Source: Prevotella sp.
Lineage (GTDB): Bacteria > Bacteroidota > Bacteroidia > Bacteroidales > Bacteroidaceae
Reading direction: 5' to 3'
DNA length: 41,458 nucleotides
NCBI GenBank assembly: GCA_017632825.1
Contig: JAGBQP010000010.1
Span: 1 to 41,458, forward strand
Shown: one piece after another, positions 1 to 9,900 of the stretch
Layout of the letters: the number at the start of each line of letters is the position of its first letter
Numbering within the stretch: the stretch's first letter is position 1
The notes under the pieces: model-generated
What the model saw: only the letters and a program-made list of their open reading frames with translations
What the model was told of the DNA's origin: nothing
Databases searched by the model: none
Program-made: the position numbers and the translations under genes

Positions 1-561
1 AGGCTTCCACGAATATTTCTTCATTAGCAGCACGTCAATGACAGCGTTGAAGTTAGGACCGGTCGCAATAGGATACTGAACGGGCACACACTTCTCGCCA
101 TAGATTTCCTTCATGCTCGACAGCATAGCATCGAAGTCGCAGTTCTCGCGATCCAACTGGTTCACCAGGAAAATAACGGGCTTCTGCAGTTTATCCGTAT
201 AACGGAAGGCATTCTGTGTACCCACCTCTGGACCATACTGGCCGTTGATGAGGATGACAGCCTGGTCGGTCACATTCAGCGCAGTGATAGCGCCGCCGAC
301 AAAGTCATCAGAACCCGGGCAATCAATAATGTTCAGCTTCTTATTATTCCACTCGACATGGAACACGGTAGAGAATACTGAGTAACCGTACTCCTGCTCA
401 ACAGGAAAGTAGTCGCTCATCGTGTTCTTGGCCTCTACAGTGCCACGACGTTTAATGATACCGGCCTCATAGACCATTGACTCGGCAAGAGTAGTCTTGC
501 CGCTACCCGCACTGCCAAGCAGTGCAATGTTCTTAATCTCGTTAGTCTGATAAACTTTCAT
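1..561 (-). CDS. fusA2: Elongation factor G-like GTPase (EF-G2 type), N-terminal part
   Basis: The gene runs off the left edge; 187 N-terminal residues of a translational GTPase are present. The reading frame aligns with the EF-G G domain, but key motifs differ. The P-loop reads GSAGSGKTT where EF-G has GHIDAGKTT. Switch I has EYGYSV in place of ERGITI. Switch II reads DCPGSDDF in place of DTPGHVDF, so the catalytic histidine is a serine. The base-recognition motif is NQLD, not NKMD. These changes mark a paralogue, not the housekeeping fusA. Bacteroides thetaiotaomicron is known to carry an EF-G paralogue (EF-G2) that supports translocation without GTPase activity and matters during carbon limitation; orthology to it is my inference. 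The ATG at 559-561 is the first start and lies about 40 bases after a consensus Bacteroidota promoter. An older alternative label would be a tetracycline-resistance-like EF-G; the sequence favours EF-G2. Confidence 0.85.
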   Translation of the reverse strand, partial: MKVYQTNEIKNIALLGSAGSGKTTLAESMVYEAGIIKRRGTVEAKNTMSDYFPVEQEYGYSVFSTVFHVEWNNKKLNIIDCPGSDDFVGGAITALNVTDQAVILINGQYGPEVGTQNAFRYTDKLQKPVIFLVNQLDRENCDFDAMLSSMKEIYGEKCVPVQYPIATGPNFNAVIDVLLMKKYSWKP

Positions 562-600
562 ATAGGTTATGTTTTAGGTTTAGATGCATAAAAGCGACGC

Positions 601-631
601 TAAAGGTAGACATTTCCGAGCGAACAACCAA
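601..631 (-). promoter_or_regulatory. Promoter of the EF-G-like gene
   Basis: On the minus strand TTGG (628-631) is followed after exactly 19 bases by TACCTTTA (601-608). This fits the Bacteroidota sigma pattern TTTG/TTGG-N19-TAnnTTTG except for the last base. The predicted leader is about 35 bases. Confidence 0.6.
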
Positions 632-681
632 CGAAAGTAGTCAATAATTAAACTATTTTAACCACACGCACATAAAAAGTC

Positions 682-712
682 TTGGCTCTTACCCCGTAAT
701 TTCGTACCTTTG
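682..712 (+). promoter_or_regulatory. Promoter of hemW
   Basis: TTGG (682-685), 19 bases, TACCTTTG (705-712) is a full Bacteroidota promoter match. The start codon at 720 is only 7 bases after the -7 box, so the transcript should be leaderless or nearly so. Confidence 0.7.
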
Positions 713-719
713 TAGCCGT

Positions 720-1832
720 ATGGCAGGACTTTATATACATATTCCTTTCTGCAGAAGCCGTTGCATCTACTGCGGATTCTACTCTACTACTGACTTGGCG
801 CTACGTCAGCGTTATGTAGAGGCTGTACTCAGAGAGATGAGACTAAGAAGCGAAATAGAGAAAACTGACATACAAACTATATATATAGGTGGAGGAACAC
901 CAAGTCAGCTGACACTGGAGCAGCTAGGAGAGCTGTTGAAAGAAGCCCGGAATGTCTTCGACGTGGACACCAATGCAGAAGTAACCATCGAAGTAAACCC
1001 CGACGACGTGACAAATGTATTGGCAACAGGACTGATAGCTATGGGTGTCAACCGAGTGAGCATGGGTGCCCAAACATTTGACGCCAGCAGGCTCCGCTTT
1101 CTGAATCGCCGCCATACCGCCAGTCAGGTAAAAGAAGCCGTCGGCACCTTACGCCGTAGTGGTTTCGACAACATCAGTATTGACATGATGTATGGTTTCC
1201 CCGATGAAACTCTTGAAAGTTGGCAGCAAGATATCGACACAGCACTCGATCTAGAGGTAGAGCATTTATCGGCTTACTCTCTGATGTACGAGGAGGGCAC
1301 CCTACTCTACCGACTCCTGAACGAAGGCCAGATTCAACCGTGCGACGAGGAGTTGGAACGAAACATGTATTACACACTTGTGGACCGACTAAGCGCCTCC
1401 GGTTATGAGCATTACGAGCTATCGAACTTTGCCAAGCCTGGACGACGGTCGCGCCATAACAGCAGTTACTGGAAAGATGTGCCATATATAGGACTGGGAG
1501 CTGCAGCCCATAGTTACAACGGCCAATGCCGACAATGGAACATCAGCGACCTTCACCATTATATGAAAGGTATAGAGAATGGCCAACCGCTTACAGAGCA
1601 TGATGAGCTCGACACGGACACACGTTACAACGACCGCATAGCAGTTGCCCTTCGCACTTGCGAAGGAATGGGTCTCAGTGAGTTGACAAACAATCAGCAG
1701 GATTACCTGCTACGCTCTGCTCAACGCTACTTGAACGACGGATTATTGGAACTGAAGAACGGTAGTATCAAACTAACACACAAGGGATTGTTTGTCTGCG
1801 ACATGATAATGGCAGACCTCATGATGGTGTAA
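720..1832 (+). CDS. hemW: Radical SAM heme chaperone HemW
   Basis: This 370-residue protein is a radical SAM enzyme-fold member of the HemN/HemW family. The SAM/4Fe-4S motif CxxxCxxC is at residues 11-18 (CRSRCIYC), followed by GGGTPS near residue 58, which is the SAM-binding glycine motif. The short length, the YELSNFA motif and the HNSSYW motif favour HemW over true oxygen-independent coproporphyrinogen III oxidase HemN, which is about 450 residues. HemW binds heme and is thought to pass it to respiratory or other hemoproteins in the cytoplasm. Bacteroidales annotations often call it coproporphyrinogen oxidase; that activity is not expected here. It is monocistronic and converges with the sugar kinase gene downstream, with an 18-base gap. 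The ATG at 720 is chosen because the promoter -7 box ends at 712 and leaves no room for an earlier start. Confidence 0.9.
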   Translation: MAGLYIHIPFCRSRCIYCGFYSTTDLALRQRYVEAVLREMRLRSEIEKTDIQTIYIGGGTPSQLTLEQLGELLKEARNVFDVDTNAEVTIEVNPDDVTNVLATGLIAMGVNRVSMGAQTFDASRLRFLNRRHTASQVKEAVGTLRRSGFDNISIDMMYGFPDETLESWQQDIDTALDLEVEHLSAYSLMYEEGTLLYRLLNEGQIQPCDEELERNMYYTLVDRLSASGYEHYELSNFAKPGRRSRHNSSYWKDVPYIGLGAAAHSYNGQCRQWNISDLHHYMKGIENGQPLTEHDELDTDTRYNDRIAVALRTCEGMGLSELTNNQQDYLLRSAQRYLNDGLLELKNGSIKLTHKGLFVCDMIMADLMMV

Positions 1833-1850
1833 AGAAAGACTGTTCATAAA

Positions 1851-2705
1851 CTATTGTTTTGAGAAATAGCGAATGAGTCCGTCCATAGGAGAGCGGAGGA
1901 CCGCACCCAGCGTAAAGCCTTCAAGACGGGCCGCCTCAGCCAACTCATGACGATAGAACCACGCAACGCTACCGACAGCACCAACAGGCAAATCGCGACG
2001 GCCATATGGTACGATATTATAACGAAAGAAATTACGGAAGTTATCCACTACAATGTCTCGAACGCCAGGATCATCCACATGAGCACGAATAAAAGGAGAA
2101 AGGGAAGCCAACCAGCGATTTGCCAACGGTTGACGATAGACACGGGCAATAACATCGGCCTCAGTCATCTGAAGCTGCTCAAAAAAAGACTCACGCAAAC
2201 CATCTGACAAGCGTCCTTTCAACAACGCATTGAGGAAACGAGCACCCAGGACTGCACCACTACCCTCATCGCCAAGAATATATCCTAAAGGCGCCGTGTT
2301 CTGTACTATACGCTGACCATCATAAAGACCACTATTGGCACCGGTGCCAAGAATACAGGCAACACCCGCATCGCAACCGCACAGCGCCATAGCTGCACCT
2401 AACAAGTCGCTATGAGCAGAAATATGTGTAGCAGCCATAAATTCATCAGAAAGCATACTACACATAAATTCCTCAAACTCATGGCGTAATCCACTCCCAT
2501 AAAAGTATATATACAAATCTTGAGAAGTACTTTTGGAGAGCTCCTGATGAACTTGAGACAACATCTTCAGGACAGACCGGATTTCGCTCTCCGACTGATG
2601 AAAAGGATTGATGCCTTGAGTAGCTATCTGCAACACGATCTTCCCATCATTAAGCAAGGTCCAATCTGTCTTGGTGCTTCCGCTATCAGCAATTAAAATG
2701 TACAT
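1851..2705 (-). CDS. BadF/BadG-type ATPase, N-acetylglucosamine-kinase-like
   Basis: This 284-residue protein has the ASKHA (actin/hexokinase/Hsp70) fold signature. Residues 7-13 (DSGSTKT) form the phosphate-1 loop. A GTGANS motif near residue 120 is the second phosphate loop. GDEGSGAVLGA near residue 145 is typical of the BadF/BadG/BcrA/BcrD family, which includes eukaryotic and bacterial N-acetylglucosamine and N-acetylmuramic acid kinases. A role in amino-sugar salvage or cell-wall recycling is likely but the exact sugar cannot be read from sequence. In Bacteroidales these are usually annotated only as BadF-family ATPase. It is divergent from the MscS channel gene with overlapping promoters and convergent with hemW, so it is probably monocistronic. 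Confidence 0.85.
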   Translation of the reverse strand: MYILIADSGSTKTDWTLLNDGKIVLQIATQGINPFHQSESEIRSVLKMLSQVHQELSKSTSQDLYIYFYGSGLRHEFEEFMCSMLSDEFMAATHISAHSDLLGAAMALCGCDAGVACILGTGANSGLYDGQRIVQNTAPLGYILGDEGSGAVLGARFLNALLKGRLSDGLRESFFEQLQMTEADVIARVYRQPLANRWLASLSPFIRAHVDDPGVRDIVVDNFRNFFRYNIVPYGRRDLPVGAVGSVAWFYRHELAEAARLEGFTLGAVLRSPMDGLIRYFSKQ

Positions 2706-2732
2706 TCTTGTGCAGTTTTACGGTTCTGCGTG

Positions 2733-2740
2733 CAAAATTA
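2733..2740 (-). promoter_or_regulatory. Candidate -7 box for the BadF-type kinase
   Basis: On the minus strand this reads TAATTTTG, a match to TAnnTTTG, 27 bases before the start codon. No good TTTG element lies at the expected -33 position, so the call rests on one box. Confidence 0.45.
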
Positions 2741-2753
2741 CAAAAAAAAAGTG

Positions 2754-2761
2754 TAACTTTG
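2754..2761 (+). promoter_or_regulatory. Candidate -7 box for the MscS-family gene
   Basis: TAACTTTG matches TAnnTTTG and lies 25 bases before the start codon at 2787. The -33 position is occupied by the opposite promoter's -7 region and has no TTTG, so the promoter may be weak or regulated. Confidence 0.5.
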
Positions 2762-2786
2762 CACGCGGATATAAAAAAAAGAAAAG

Positions 2787-5123
2787 ATGCGACGATTATT
2801 TATCATACTACTGATTTTTATTACGTTCTTCGGTGAAGCAGATGCCGTGCTGAAAGAGAAGAACCTCGAGCAGACACTCACCATCCTGCGTTCTGAACTC
2901 ACCAAGCACTACCAAGAACTGAGCGCCCAACGGCAACAGCGTGAAGAACAACGCGAAGAAGTGTTTCGCAGTCTGAGGCAGACAATGAAGCTGTCGAATC
3001 AGAACGCCCTGATGCTGTACTCACAAGATCAGGAGTATCTGTTCGACCTGACCTATGCCTGTCATCAGGCCACCGAGCTCTATCAGGAATTCCAGCGTCG
3101 TCAAGCGCCGTTTCGCGAATACATTGATAATACAGCTGGGCAAATAGCTCGCTACGACAGTCTGATTACAAGCATGAAGTCCATGCCAACGGACATGTTG
3201 AGCGACAAAGCTCGTATCGACCGCAGCGTTTGTTTGACTCTAGCTACGAGTATCATGCGTTCTTTGGAGGATGCTTCACAACAAATGGAAGACTACATCC
3301 GCTACTACGACATGACGGAGAGCCGCCTCAAAAACATGAACGACTATGCACAGAAGCGTTACTACGATATACAGACCAGCATTTTCGTGAATGGCGGCGA
3401 CACTTATGTGGGGATTTTGCGTCACATCAAGCAGAAATGCATGACCATGAAAGAGGTCGTCACCAGAAAATACGCTGTTAACAAAGAGAGTCAGCATTCC
3501 GACTGGAACATCTACTGGATTATAGGTCTTTTCATTGCCATCATCTTCTATGCTCTGGTGTCCGTCGGACTGAACCTGCTTGTGTTCCGATTCATGCCTC
3601 AACGCCTGCACACCCCTGAGTTCCTAAAGAAACGTTCATCCATTATTTGGACAACGACAACCATTACGCTGGCCCTGATTATGGGTATCATGGGGCATAA
3701 CAGTGAGCAAAACTTCTTCATCATGGCCTCTGGTCTGCTGGTCGAATACCTGTGGTTGCTGGCAGTCATCCTGATATCACTGTTGCTACGTGTCAACGGC
3801 GACCAGATTAAGAGTGCCTTCCACATCTATGCACCACTGCTGGTCATTGGCTTGGTAGTCATTACCTTCCGAATCACCCTTATTCCGAGCGAATTAGTAA
3901 GTCTTGCCTTTCCCCCTATCCTCTTGGCTTGTATGGTATGGCAGTGGATAGGTGTCAGACGTCACAATCATAACATTCCGCGCTCGGATATGTTCTACAC
4001 CTATATCTCACTGACCGTATTCGTTGCTTCCGTCTTCTGTTCATGGGGAGGTTACACGCTATTGGCCGTTCAATTGCTCATCTGGTGGATCATGCAACTA
4101 ACGTGTATTCTGACCATCACCAGTATATCGCAATATCTGAAATTGTATGCCGACCATCACGGTTTCGATAATAAGCCCATCACACAGACGTGGTTTTACA
4201 CTTTCATTCATCAGGTAACCGTTCCCGTTCTCATTGTCTGCTCTGTCATGATTTCCATATATTGGGCAGCCGACGTCTTCAATCTCAGCGATATGTGTTG
4301 GGAGATTTTCACCCGTAAGTTCATTAATCAGGAGAATTTCCAGATAAGCATTTTCAAAATCAGCGTTGTGATGAGCCTCTGGTTCTTCTTCTCATGGCTC
4401 TCCAAGACAGTACTCAGCCTGTTGCGCTTACACTTCGAAATCAAAGACCCGTCAACAGCAGAAAGTCGCACAATCATGGGACGCAACGTTGTACAGCTCA
4501 TCATCTGGGGCATATGGCTGCTCATCACGCTGGCTTACTTTCACATCAGCGTAGCCTGGCTACTGGCCATTTCGGGTGGTCTCTCCACCGGTATCGGTTT
4601 TGCATCGAAGGATATCATCGAGAACATCTACTATGGCGCCTCACTGATGACAGGACGCATCAAGGTGGGAGACTGGATTGAAGTTGACGGAACCTTTGGT
4701 AAGGTAGCAAGCATCAGCTACACTTCGACCATCATCGAGTCGCTGGCAGGCGAGGTTATCACCTTCCAGAACTCACAACTCTTCACAAAGAACTACAAAA
4801 ACCTGACGCGCAATCACGGTTACGTGTTAGCTGTCGTCACCTTTGGCGTGGCCTATGGCTCGAATCTCCGACAGGTCAGTCAGCTCGTGGAGGATGCTGT
4901 CAATAGCATGAACCACGAATGGATGGATCCCGAAAAGAAAGTCAAATCGGTGGTTTATGAGATGGGCGACTCCAGCGTCAACTTCAAACTCTTCGTGTGG
5001 GCTGATGCTGTGAAACGGTCGTACGTCATCAGTGATGTTCTGAAATGCGTTTATGATACACTTGATGCCAACGGCATCTCCATCCCGTTCCCACAACGAG
5101 ATATTCATATCATTAAAGAGTAA
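2787..5123 (+). CDS. MscS-family mechanosensitive ion channel, large type
   Basis: This is a 778-residue integral membrane protein. An N-terminal signal peptide (residues 1-20) precedes a charged, helical, probably periplasmic region of roughly 220 residues, then a series of hydrophobic segments between about residues 235 and 600. The MscS core follows: the pore-lining helix with GLSTGIGFASKD near residues 597-608, then the beta domain with VGDWIEVDGTFGKV and the TFQNSQLF motif, then the alpha/beta C-terminal domain. The architecture resembles large MscS members such as MscK/YjeP-like channels, though it is shorter than those (over 1000 residues). Function: probable release of solutes under osmotic downshock. 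Its stop codon is followed after 16 bases by the kdsA promoter -33 box, so the two genes are probably separate transcription units. Confidence 0.9.
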   Translation: MRRLFIILLIFITFFGEADAVLKEKNLEQTLTILRSELTKHYQELSAQRQQREEQREEVFRSLRQTMKLSNQNALMLYSQDQEYLFDLTYACHQATELYQEFQRRQAPFREYIDNTAGQIARYDSLITSMKSMPTDMLSDKARIDRSVCLTLATSIMRSLEDASQQMEDYIRYYDMTESRLKNMNDYAQKRYYDIQTSIFVNGGDTYVGILRHIKQKCMTMKEVVTRKYAVNKESQHSDWNIYWIIGLFIAIIFYALVSVGLNLLVFRFMPQRLHTPEFLKKRSSIIWTTTTITLALIMGIMGHNSEQNFFIMASGLLVEYLWLLAVILISLLLRVNGDQIKSAFHIYAPLLVIGLVVITFRITLIPSELVSLAFPPILLACMVWQWIGVRRHNHNIPRSDMFYTYISLTVFVASVFCSWGGYTLLAVQLLIWWIMQLTCILTITSISQYLKLYADHHGFDNKPITQTWFYTFIHQVTVPVLIVCSVMISIYWAADVFNLSDMCWEIFTRKFINQENFQISIFKISVVMSLWFFFSWLSKTVLSLLRLHFEIKDPSTAESRTIMGRNVVQLIIWGIWLLITLAYFHISVAWLLAISGGLSTGIGFASKDIIENIYYGASLMTGRIKVGDWIEVDGTFGKVASISYTSTIIESLAGEVITFQNSQLFTKNYKNLTRNHGYVLAVVTFGVAYGSNLRQVSQLVEDAVNSMNHEWMDPEKKVKSVVYEMGDSSVNFKLFVWADAVKRSYVISDVLKCVYDTLDANGISIPFPQRDIHIIKE

Positions 5124-5139
5124 AAAAGTGGCCGTTTTG

Positions 5140-5170
5140 TTGGCGGATTAAAGAAAAAGTAATATCTTTG
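5140..5170 (+). promoter_or_regulatory. Promoter of the kdsA-kdsD operon
   Basis: TTGG (5140-5143), 19 bases, TATCTTTG (5163-5170). It lies in the short gap after the MscS gene. The ATG of kdsA begins only 9 bases after the -7 box. Confidence 0.7.
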
Positions 5171-5179
5171 CAACGAACA

Positions 5180-5947
5180 ATGGAAAAGACAACAATCATT
5201 GCAGGTCCCTGCGTCATTGAATCAGCTGAGCTGCTCGACACCGTTGCCAGGGAACTGGTAAGAATAAATGCCTTGTTAGGCACCGACATCATCTTCAAAG
5301 CCTCGTTCGACAAAGCCAACCGTACGAGCCTCAGCTCATTCCGAGGACCAGGTATTGACCGAGGGTTGCAGATGCTGGCAGACATTAAGTCCCGTTACGG
5401 ATTGCGCATACTGACCGATATTCACGAGGCTTGGCAGGCGCATCCAGTTGGCGAAATATGCGACGTCCTGCAGATTCCTGCCTTTCTCTGCCGTCAAACC
5501 GACTTGCTCGTGGCCGCTGCAAAGACAGGCCGAACGGTGAACATCAAGAAAGCACAGTTCCTCAGCGGACACGACATGAAATACCCCGTAGAAAAAGCGC
5601 TCAACAGCGGAGCTAAAGAGGTTTGGCTAACTGAGCGCGGCAACATGATGGGTTATAACAACCTCGTTGTGGACTTCCGGAATATTCCCGACATGTTGGA
5701 GATTGTTCCCACCGTCATCATGGACTGCACGCACAGCGTCCAGCGTCCTGGAGGTTCCGACGGGAAAACAGGCGGAGACCGACGCTTTGTGCCGCAGATG
5801 GCCCTGGCTGCTAAGGCTTTCGGTGCTACAGGCTGGTTCTTCGAGGTACACCCCGACCCCGATCAGGGACTGAGCGATGCAGCCAACATGCTGGAGCTCG
5901 ATAAGCTGGAAGGACTTATTGAGAAACTTACCGAGAGAGCATTATAA
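5180..5947 (+). CDS. kdsA: 3-deoxy-8-phosphooctulonate synthase (KDO-8-P synthase)
   Basis: This 255-residue enzyme condenses phosphoenolpyruvate with D-arabinose 5-phosphate to give Kdo 8-phosphate for the LPS inner core. Family motifs are clear: GPCVIES near the N-terminus, FKASFDKANRTS, DIHE, PAFLCRQTDLL, DCTHSVQ, RRFVPQMALAA and FFEVHPDPDQ. I start it at the ATG at 5180. An in-frame TTG at 5168 would add four residues but lies inside the promoter -7 box (5163-5170), so it cannot be translated from this promoter. The length is slightly below the usual 270-285 residues, with the difference at the N-terminus and loops. It is followed after 41 bases by kdsD, which makes its substrate, so the pair forms a logical operon. 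Confidence 0.95.
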   Translation: MEKTTIIAGPCVIESAELLDTVARELVRINALLGTDIIFKASFDKANRTSLSSFRGPGIDRGLQMLADIKSRYGLRILTDIHEAWQAHPVGEICDVLQIPAFLCRQTDLLVAAAKTGRTVNIKKAQFLSGHDMKYPVEKALNSGAKEVWLTERGNMMGYNNLVVDFRNIPDMLEIVPTVIMDCTHSVQRPGGSDGKTGGDRRFVPQMALAAKAFGATGWFFEVHPDPDQGLSDAANMLELDKLEGLIEKLTERAL

Positions 5948-5988
5948 GCTATTGTTGTTATGATGAATAACAAATAAAACGAAAGAAA

Positions 5989-6939
5989 GTGAACGCAAGA
6001 GAATTCGGTATCAAGTGCATCAAGGACGAGGCTGAGGCCCTATTGGGCCTTATCCCGATGATTGACAAGAATTTCGACCGCGCTGTCGAACTCATGTTTC
6101 GCTGTCACGGAAAGATTATTGTTACCGGTGTTGGCAAGAGTGGTCATGTGGGAGCAAAAATAGCTGCAACCCTATCTTCAACCGGCACCCCATCATTTTT
6201 CATCAATCCTCTCGACGTGTTCCACGGTGACCTTGGAGTGATGACACGCGATGACGTTGTACTGGCTATCAGCAATAGTGGTCAGACCGATGAACTACTG
6301 CGTTTTATTCCGATGGTGCTGCAAATGCAGATACCCATTATTGCCATGAGCGGAAATAAAGATTCGCTATTGGCCAAGTACGCCGACTGCCACTTGAACG
6401 TATGCGTCAGTCATGAGGCCGACCCGCTGAACTTGGCACCTACAAGCAGTGCTACGGCACAAATGGTGATGGGAGACGCCTTAGCTGTTGCGCTTATCAA
6501 GAAACGAAATTTCCAGCCACAGGACTTTGCACAATTCCATCCCGGTGGCGAGCTTGGCAAACGATTACTGACGACGGCCAGCGATGTTATGCGTACAGAA
6601 GACCTTCCGATGATTACGCCCAAGATGCGTTTGGGCGAAGCTATCATCCTCGTCAGCAAGGGCAAATTGGGACTGGGTGTAGCCATGAACAATGACAACA
6701 CCATTGCTGGACTAATAACCGACGGCGACATCCGACGTGCAACAGAACGCTGGCAGGCCGAGTTTTTCAATCATGCTGTCAGCGACATCATGACCACCGA
6801 CCCCAAAACAGTCAGTTCGCAAACGAAGATTTCGGAAATCCAGAGAATCATGAATAAATACAAGATACACTCTGTATTGGTTACTGACAGCGAGCGTCAT
6901 CTACTCGGCGTGGTTGACCATTACTCGTGTATGATTTAA
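5989..6939 (+). CDS. kdsD: Arabinose-5-phosphate isomerase (SIS + CBS domains)
   Basis: This 316-residue KpsF/GutQ-family protein interconverts ribulose 5-phosphate and arabinose 5-phosphate, supplying KdsA. An N-terminal SIS domain (about residues 35-170) contains GVGKSGHVGAKIAATLSSTG and SNSGQTDEL, both family hallmarks. FHPGGELGKRLL links it to two CBS motifs in the C-terminal third (residues about 205-316), ending in LLGVVDHYS. The start is the GTG at 5989. It follows the A/G-rich stretch GAAAGAAA, and the only upstream ATGs are in another frame that stops within a few codons. The next in-frame ATG would cut into the SIS domain region. The gene is 41 bases after kdsA and 7 bases before the large regulator, so all three are probably cotranscribed. 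Confidence 0.92.
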   Translation: MNAREFGIKCIKDEAEALLGLIPMIDKNFDRAVELMFRCHGKIIVTGVGKSGHVGAKIAATLSSTGTPSFFINPLDVFHGDLGVMTRDDVVLAISNSGQTDELLRFIPMVLQMQIPIIAMSGNKDSLLAKYADCHLNVCVSHEADPLNLAPTSSATAQMVMGDALAVALIKKRNFQPQDFAQFHPGGELGKRLLTTASDVMRTEDLPMITPKMRLGEAIILVSKGKLGLGVAMNNDNTIAGLITDGDIRRATERWQAEFFNHAVSDIMTTDPKTVSSQTKISEIQRIMNKYKIHSVLVTDSERHLLGVVDHYSCMI

Positions 6940-6946
6940 CAGATTA

Positions 6947-9900
6947 ATGGTGAGAGACAATATTATGAGTAAACTATACCGCAAATCATTGACCATTTTG
7001 TTGATGGCTCTGATATCTCTGTCAGCCATCGGCGCCTATCTTTTCAAGACTCTTGATGCCAAAGACGGTCTGACCAGCAGTCAGGTCAACTGTATTCTGA
7101 AGGACGGTCGCGGCTATATGTGGTTTGGCACTTCTGCCGGTCTCTATCGCTTTGACGGTTATACTTTCAAAGTCTTCCAATGCAACTCTCAAGATGGTTC
7201 ATCGCTGCCAGACAGCTATATCACAAGCATTCAGGAAGCACTCGATGGAAATCTGTGGATTGGCACTGCCACTGGCTACTGCTTATACAAGCCACAAACT
7301 GAGACTTTTGAACGTGACATGAAGCAGGTGTTCGCCAGAATGAATATAAATGAAATTCCAAAGGTGGTTTATATCGACCGCCACAAGAACATCTGGGGCG
7401 CCATTCCTAACAAGGGTGTCGTCTGCTTCAACCAACAACAGCAGTTGCTCTACGAGTTTGGCTATACAGGCGATGTGACAGGTGTTCCTGAGGGCAATAT
7501 CTGTTCAATAAGTGAATGTCGTGACGGTGCACTAATTATTTATGACGACGGACGTATAGTCTGTTGTGATGTCATGCACCAGCAACATACAGTCTGGGCC
7601 ACTGACGAGATTGCCGACCGTCACCTGCGTAAGACACCTACCCTACAGGCTTTTGCGGACCAGAAAGATAACATCTGGCTCTTCGGCCGAGGCACCCTGT
7701 TCCTTTATAATAAGAAGACCAACACATGGGATACTTCCATTGGAGACCGTCTCGGTATGACAGGAACCAGTGTCGACAACTCTGTACATGGCATGGGTGG
7801 TGACCGTAGCGGTAACATCTGGATAGGAACCGATCTCAAAGGACTCATTCGCATGAATATCAACACCCATGAGTTTGAGCAGGTACAACCGCGCAACATC
7901 AACGAACGGCAACTATCTGACGGCATCGTAAGGATACAGAGTTTATACATCGACGATACCGATCTGCTATGGGTGGGAACAGAGAAATCAGGCATCGCAT
8001 ACTATGGTGTCAACATATTCCGATTCCACTCACGCATCATAGGCGACATCACTGCTATGGCACAAGATGCTAACGGGCATATTTGGTATGGAACCAGCGA
8101 TCATGGCGTACTGGATTTAGATGCACGTTTAGCCAGCGTAAAGGTGTCATGTATGGAGACAACACCAGACGGGAGCTTATGGGTTGGTTCTAAGAACAAT
8201 GGCCTGACACGCATCAAGAATGGAACCTCTACCATCTACACACAATACTCAGATAGTACAAAAACACTCATAGATGACCACGTCAATGCCTTGTGTGCCG
8301 ACAAGAACGGCAATCTCTGGATAGCAACTAACGGCGGGCTTCAGGTGTTCAATCCAAGAATGAACACCTTCTCGACTTACACCCAGCAGAACGGGAAACT
8401 TGAAACAAATACCATCACCTCACTCTACTACGGTAAGGGTAATATGGTGTTTGTAGGTACTAGTGAAGGACTTAATCTACTGAATCTCTCAACCTCGGAG
8501 ATGCGACACCTGATAGGCAACACTACGGCCATGAAGAAGTTTACCAACAACTTCATCACGCAAATATTTATGGACTCCCGTGAACTGTTATGGATAGGTA
8601 CACGCGAAGGTCTGAACATTCTCAATCTGGCAACAGATGACCTGCTGTACCTGACGGAGAAACAGGGCCTTTGCAACAATAACATCTGCGGTATAACAGA
8701 GGACAACAAACACAACATCTGGGTCACGACAAGCAATGGTGTCAGCCGTATTGTCGTACAGCGCAACCACGAAGAAGGCAGTTTCTCCTTCAGTCCGTAC
8801 AATTACGACACTCGCGACGGTTTGCAGAGCAACGAATTCAACGTCGGTTCCATTATTACAGAAGCTAATGGTAACGTCATATTCGGCGGTCTCTACGGTG
8901 TCAATTGGACCAGTCAGGAACAGGACGAAGAGAGCAAGGCCCTGCCACGTGTCATGCTGACCCAACTGTTCATCGGCGAGGAAGAGGTTCAAATCGGCCA
9001 CGAATATAACGACAAGGTTCTGCTGCCTCAAGCTCTCAACGAGAGTTCCCATATTGAACTGGATCACAATCAAAACACATTTACAATCAAGTTTGCCGCA
9101 GGCAATTATAACCAAAGCGAGCGTCTGCAATTCAAGTATTGGATGGAAGGTCTGGACAACGACTGGAAGACAGGCGATGCTCTTAAGCATGGCGTTACCT
9201 TCGAGAACTTGAGTAGTGGCACATATACACTACACGTGAAAGCCGTCGCTGCCGATGGTTCCATCAGCAATCAGGAGCGCGTTATCGAGATAACCATTGC
9301 TCCACACTGGCTCTTATCATGGTGGATGTTTGTGGTATATGCGGGTATCATAGTTATCGTTCTATATGTATGGCGCATTGGTATCCAGCAGATAAAAGAA
9401 ATTAAAGCACGTAAAAAAGCTGTCATCGACCAACTGAAAGTACAGCGCGAGGAGGTCAAAGCTGCCAGCAACGATCTACGTCAGCCAATGATTCGCATGA
9501 CATCCATCATAAGCAATTTGGCAGAAAACGAGAAGTCATTGGAGGAGCGCGAGCAACTTAATGCTTTGCACTCTCAGATTCTGCAGATTATCACTCGTGT
9601 TACCGATATGCAATTGGCTCTTGAGAATCCAGAGGCAAAAGCCAAGCAGAGCATCCATAACCGCTTTGAGTTGAACTCCAAGGGTGAGATGGAACTACTC
9701 GAGGATACCAGTGGGGTTCTGACTGGCGAGATACGTGCCCGCCGTACAGCTGACACTCCTACAGGAAAATTTATAGTGATTATTATTGATGACAACACCG
9801 AGTTCCTCAAGTTTGTCAACGAACGTCTCATCAATGTTTATGACATCCATGTTTATAACAACATACACAACGCCGCTCAAGACTTAGAAACAATCAAGGC

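Noticed and set aside
8588..9190. A 200-codon minus-strand open frame
   Set aside because: It is antisense to the propeller region of the hybrid-like regulator, which is an intact coding frame.
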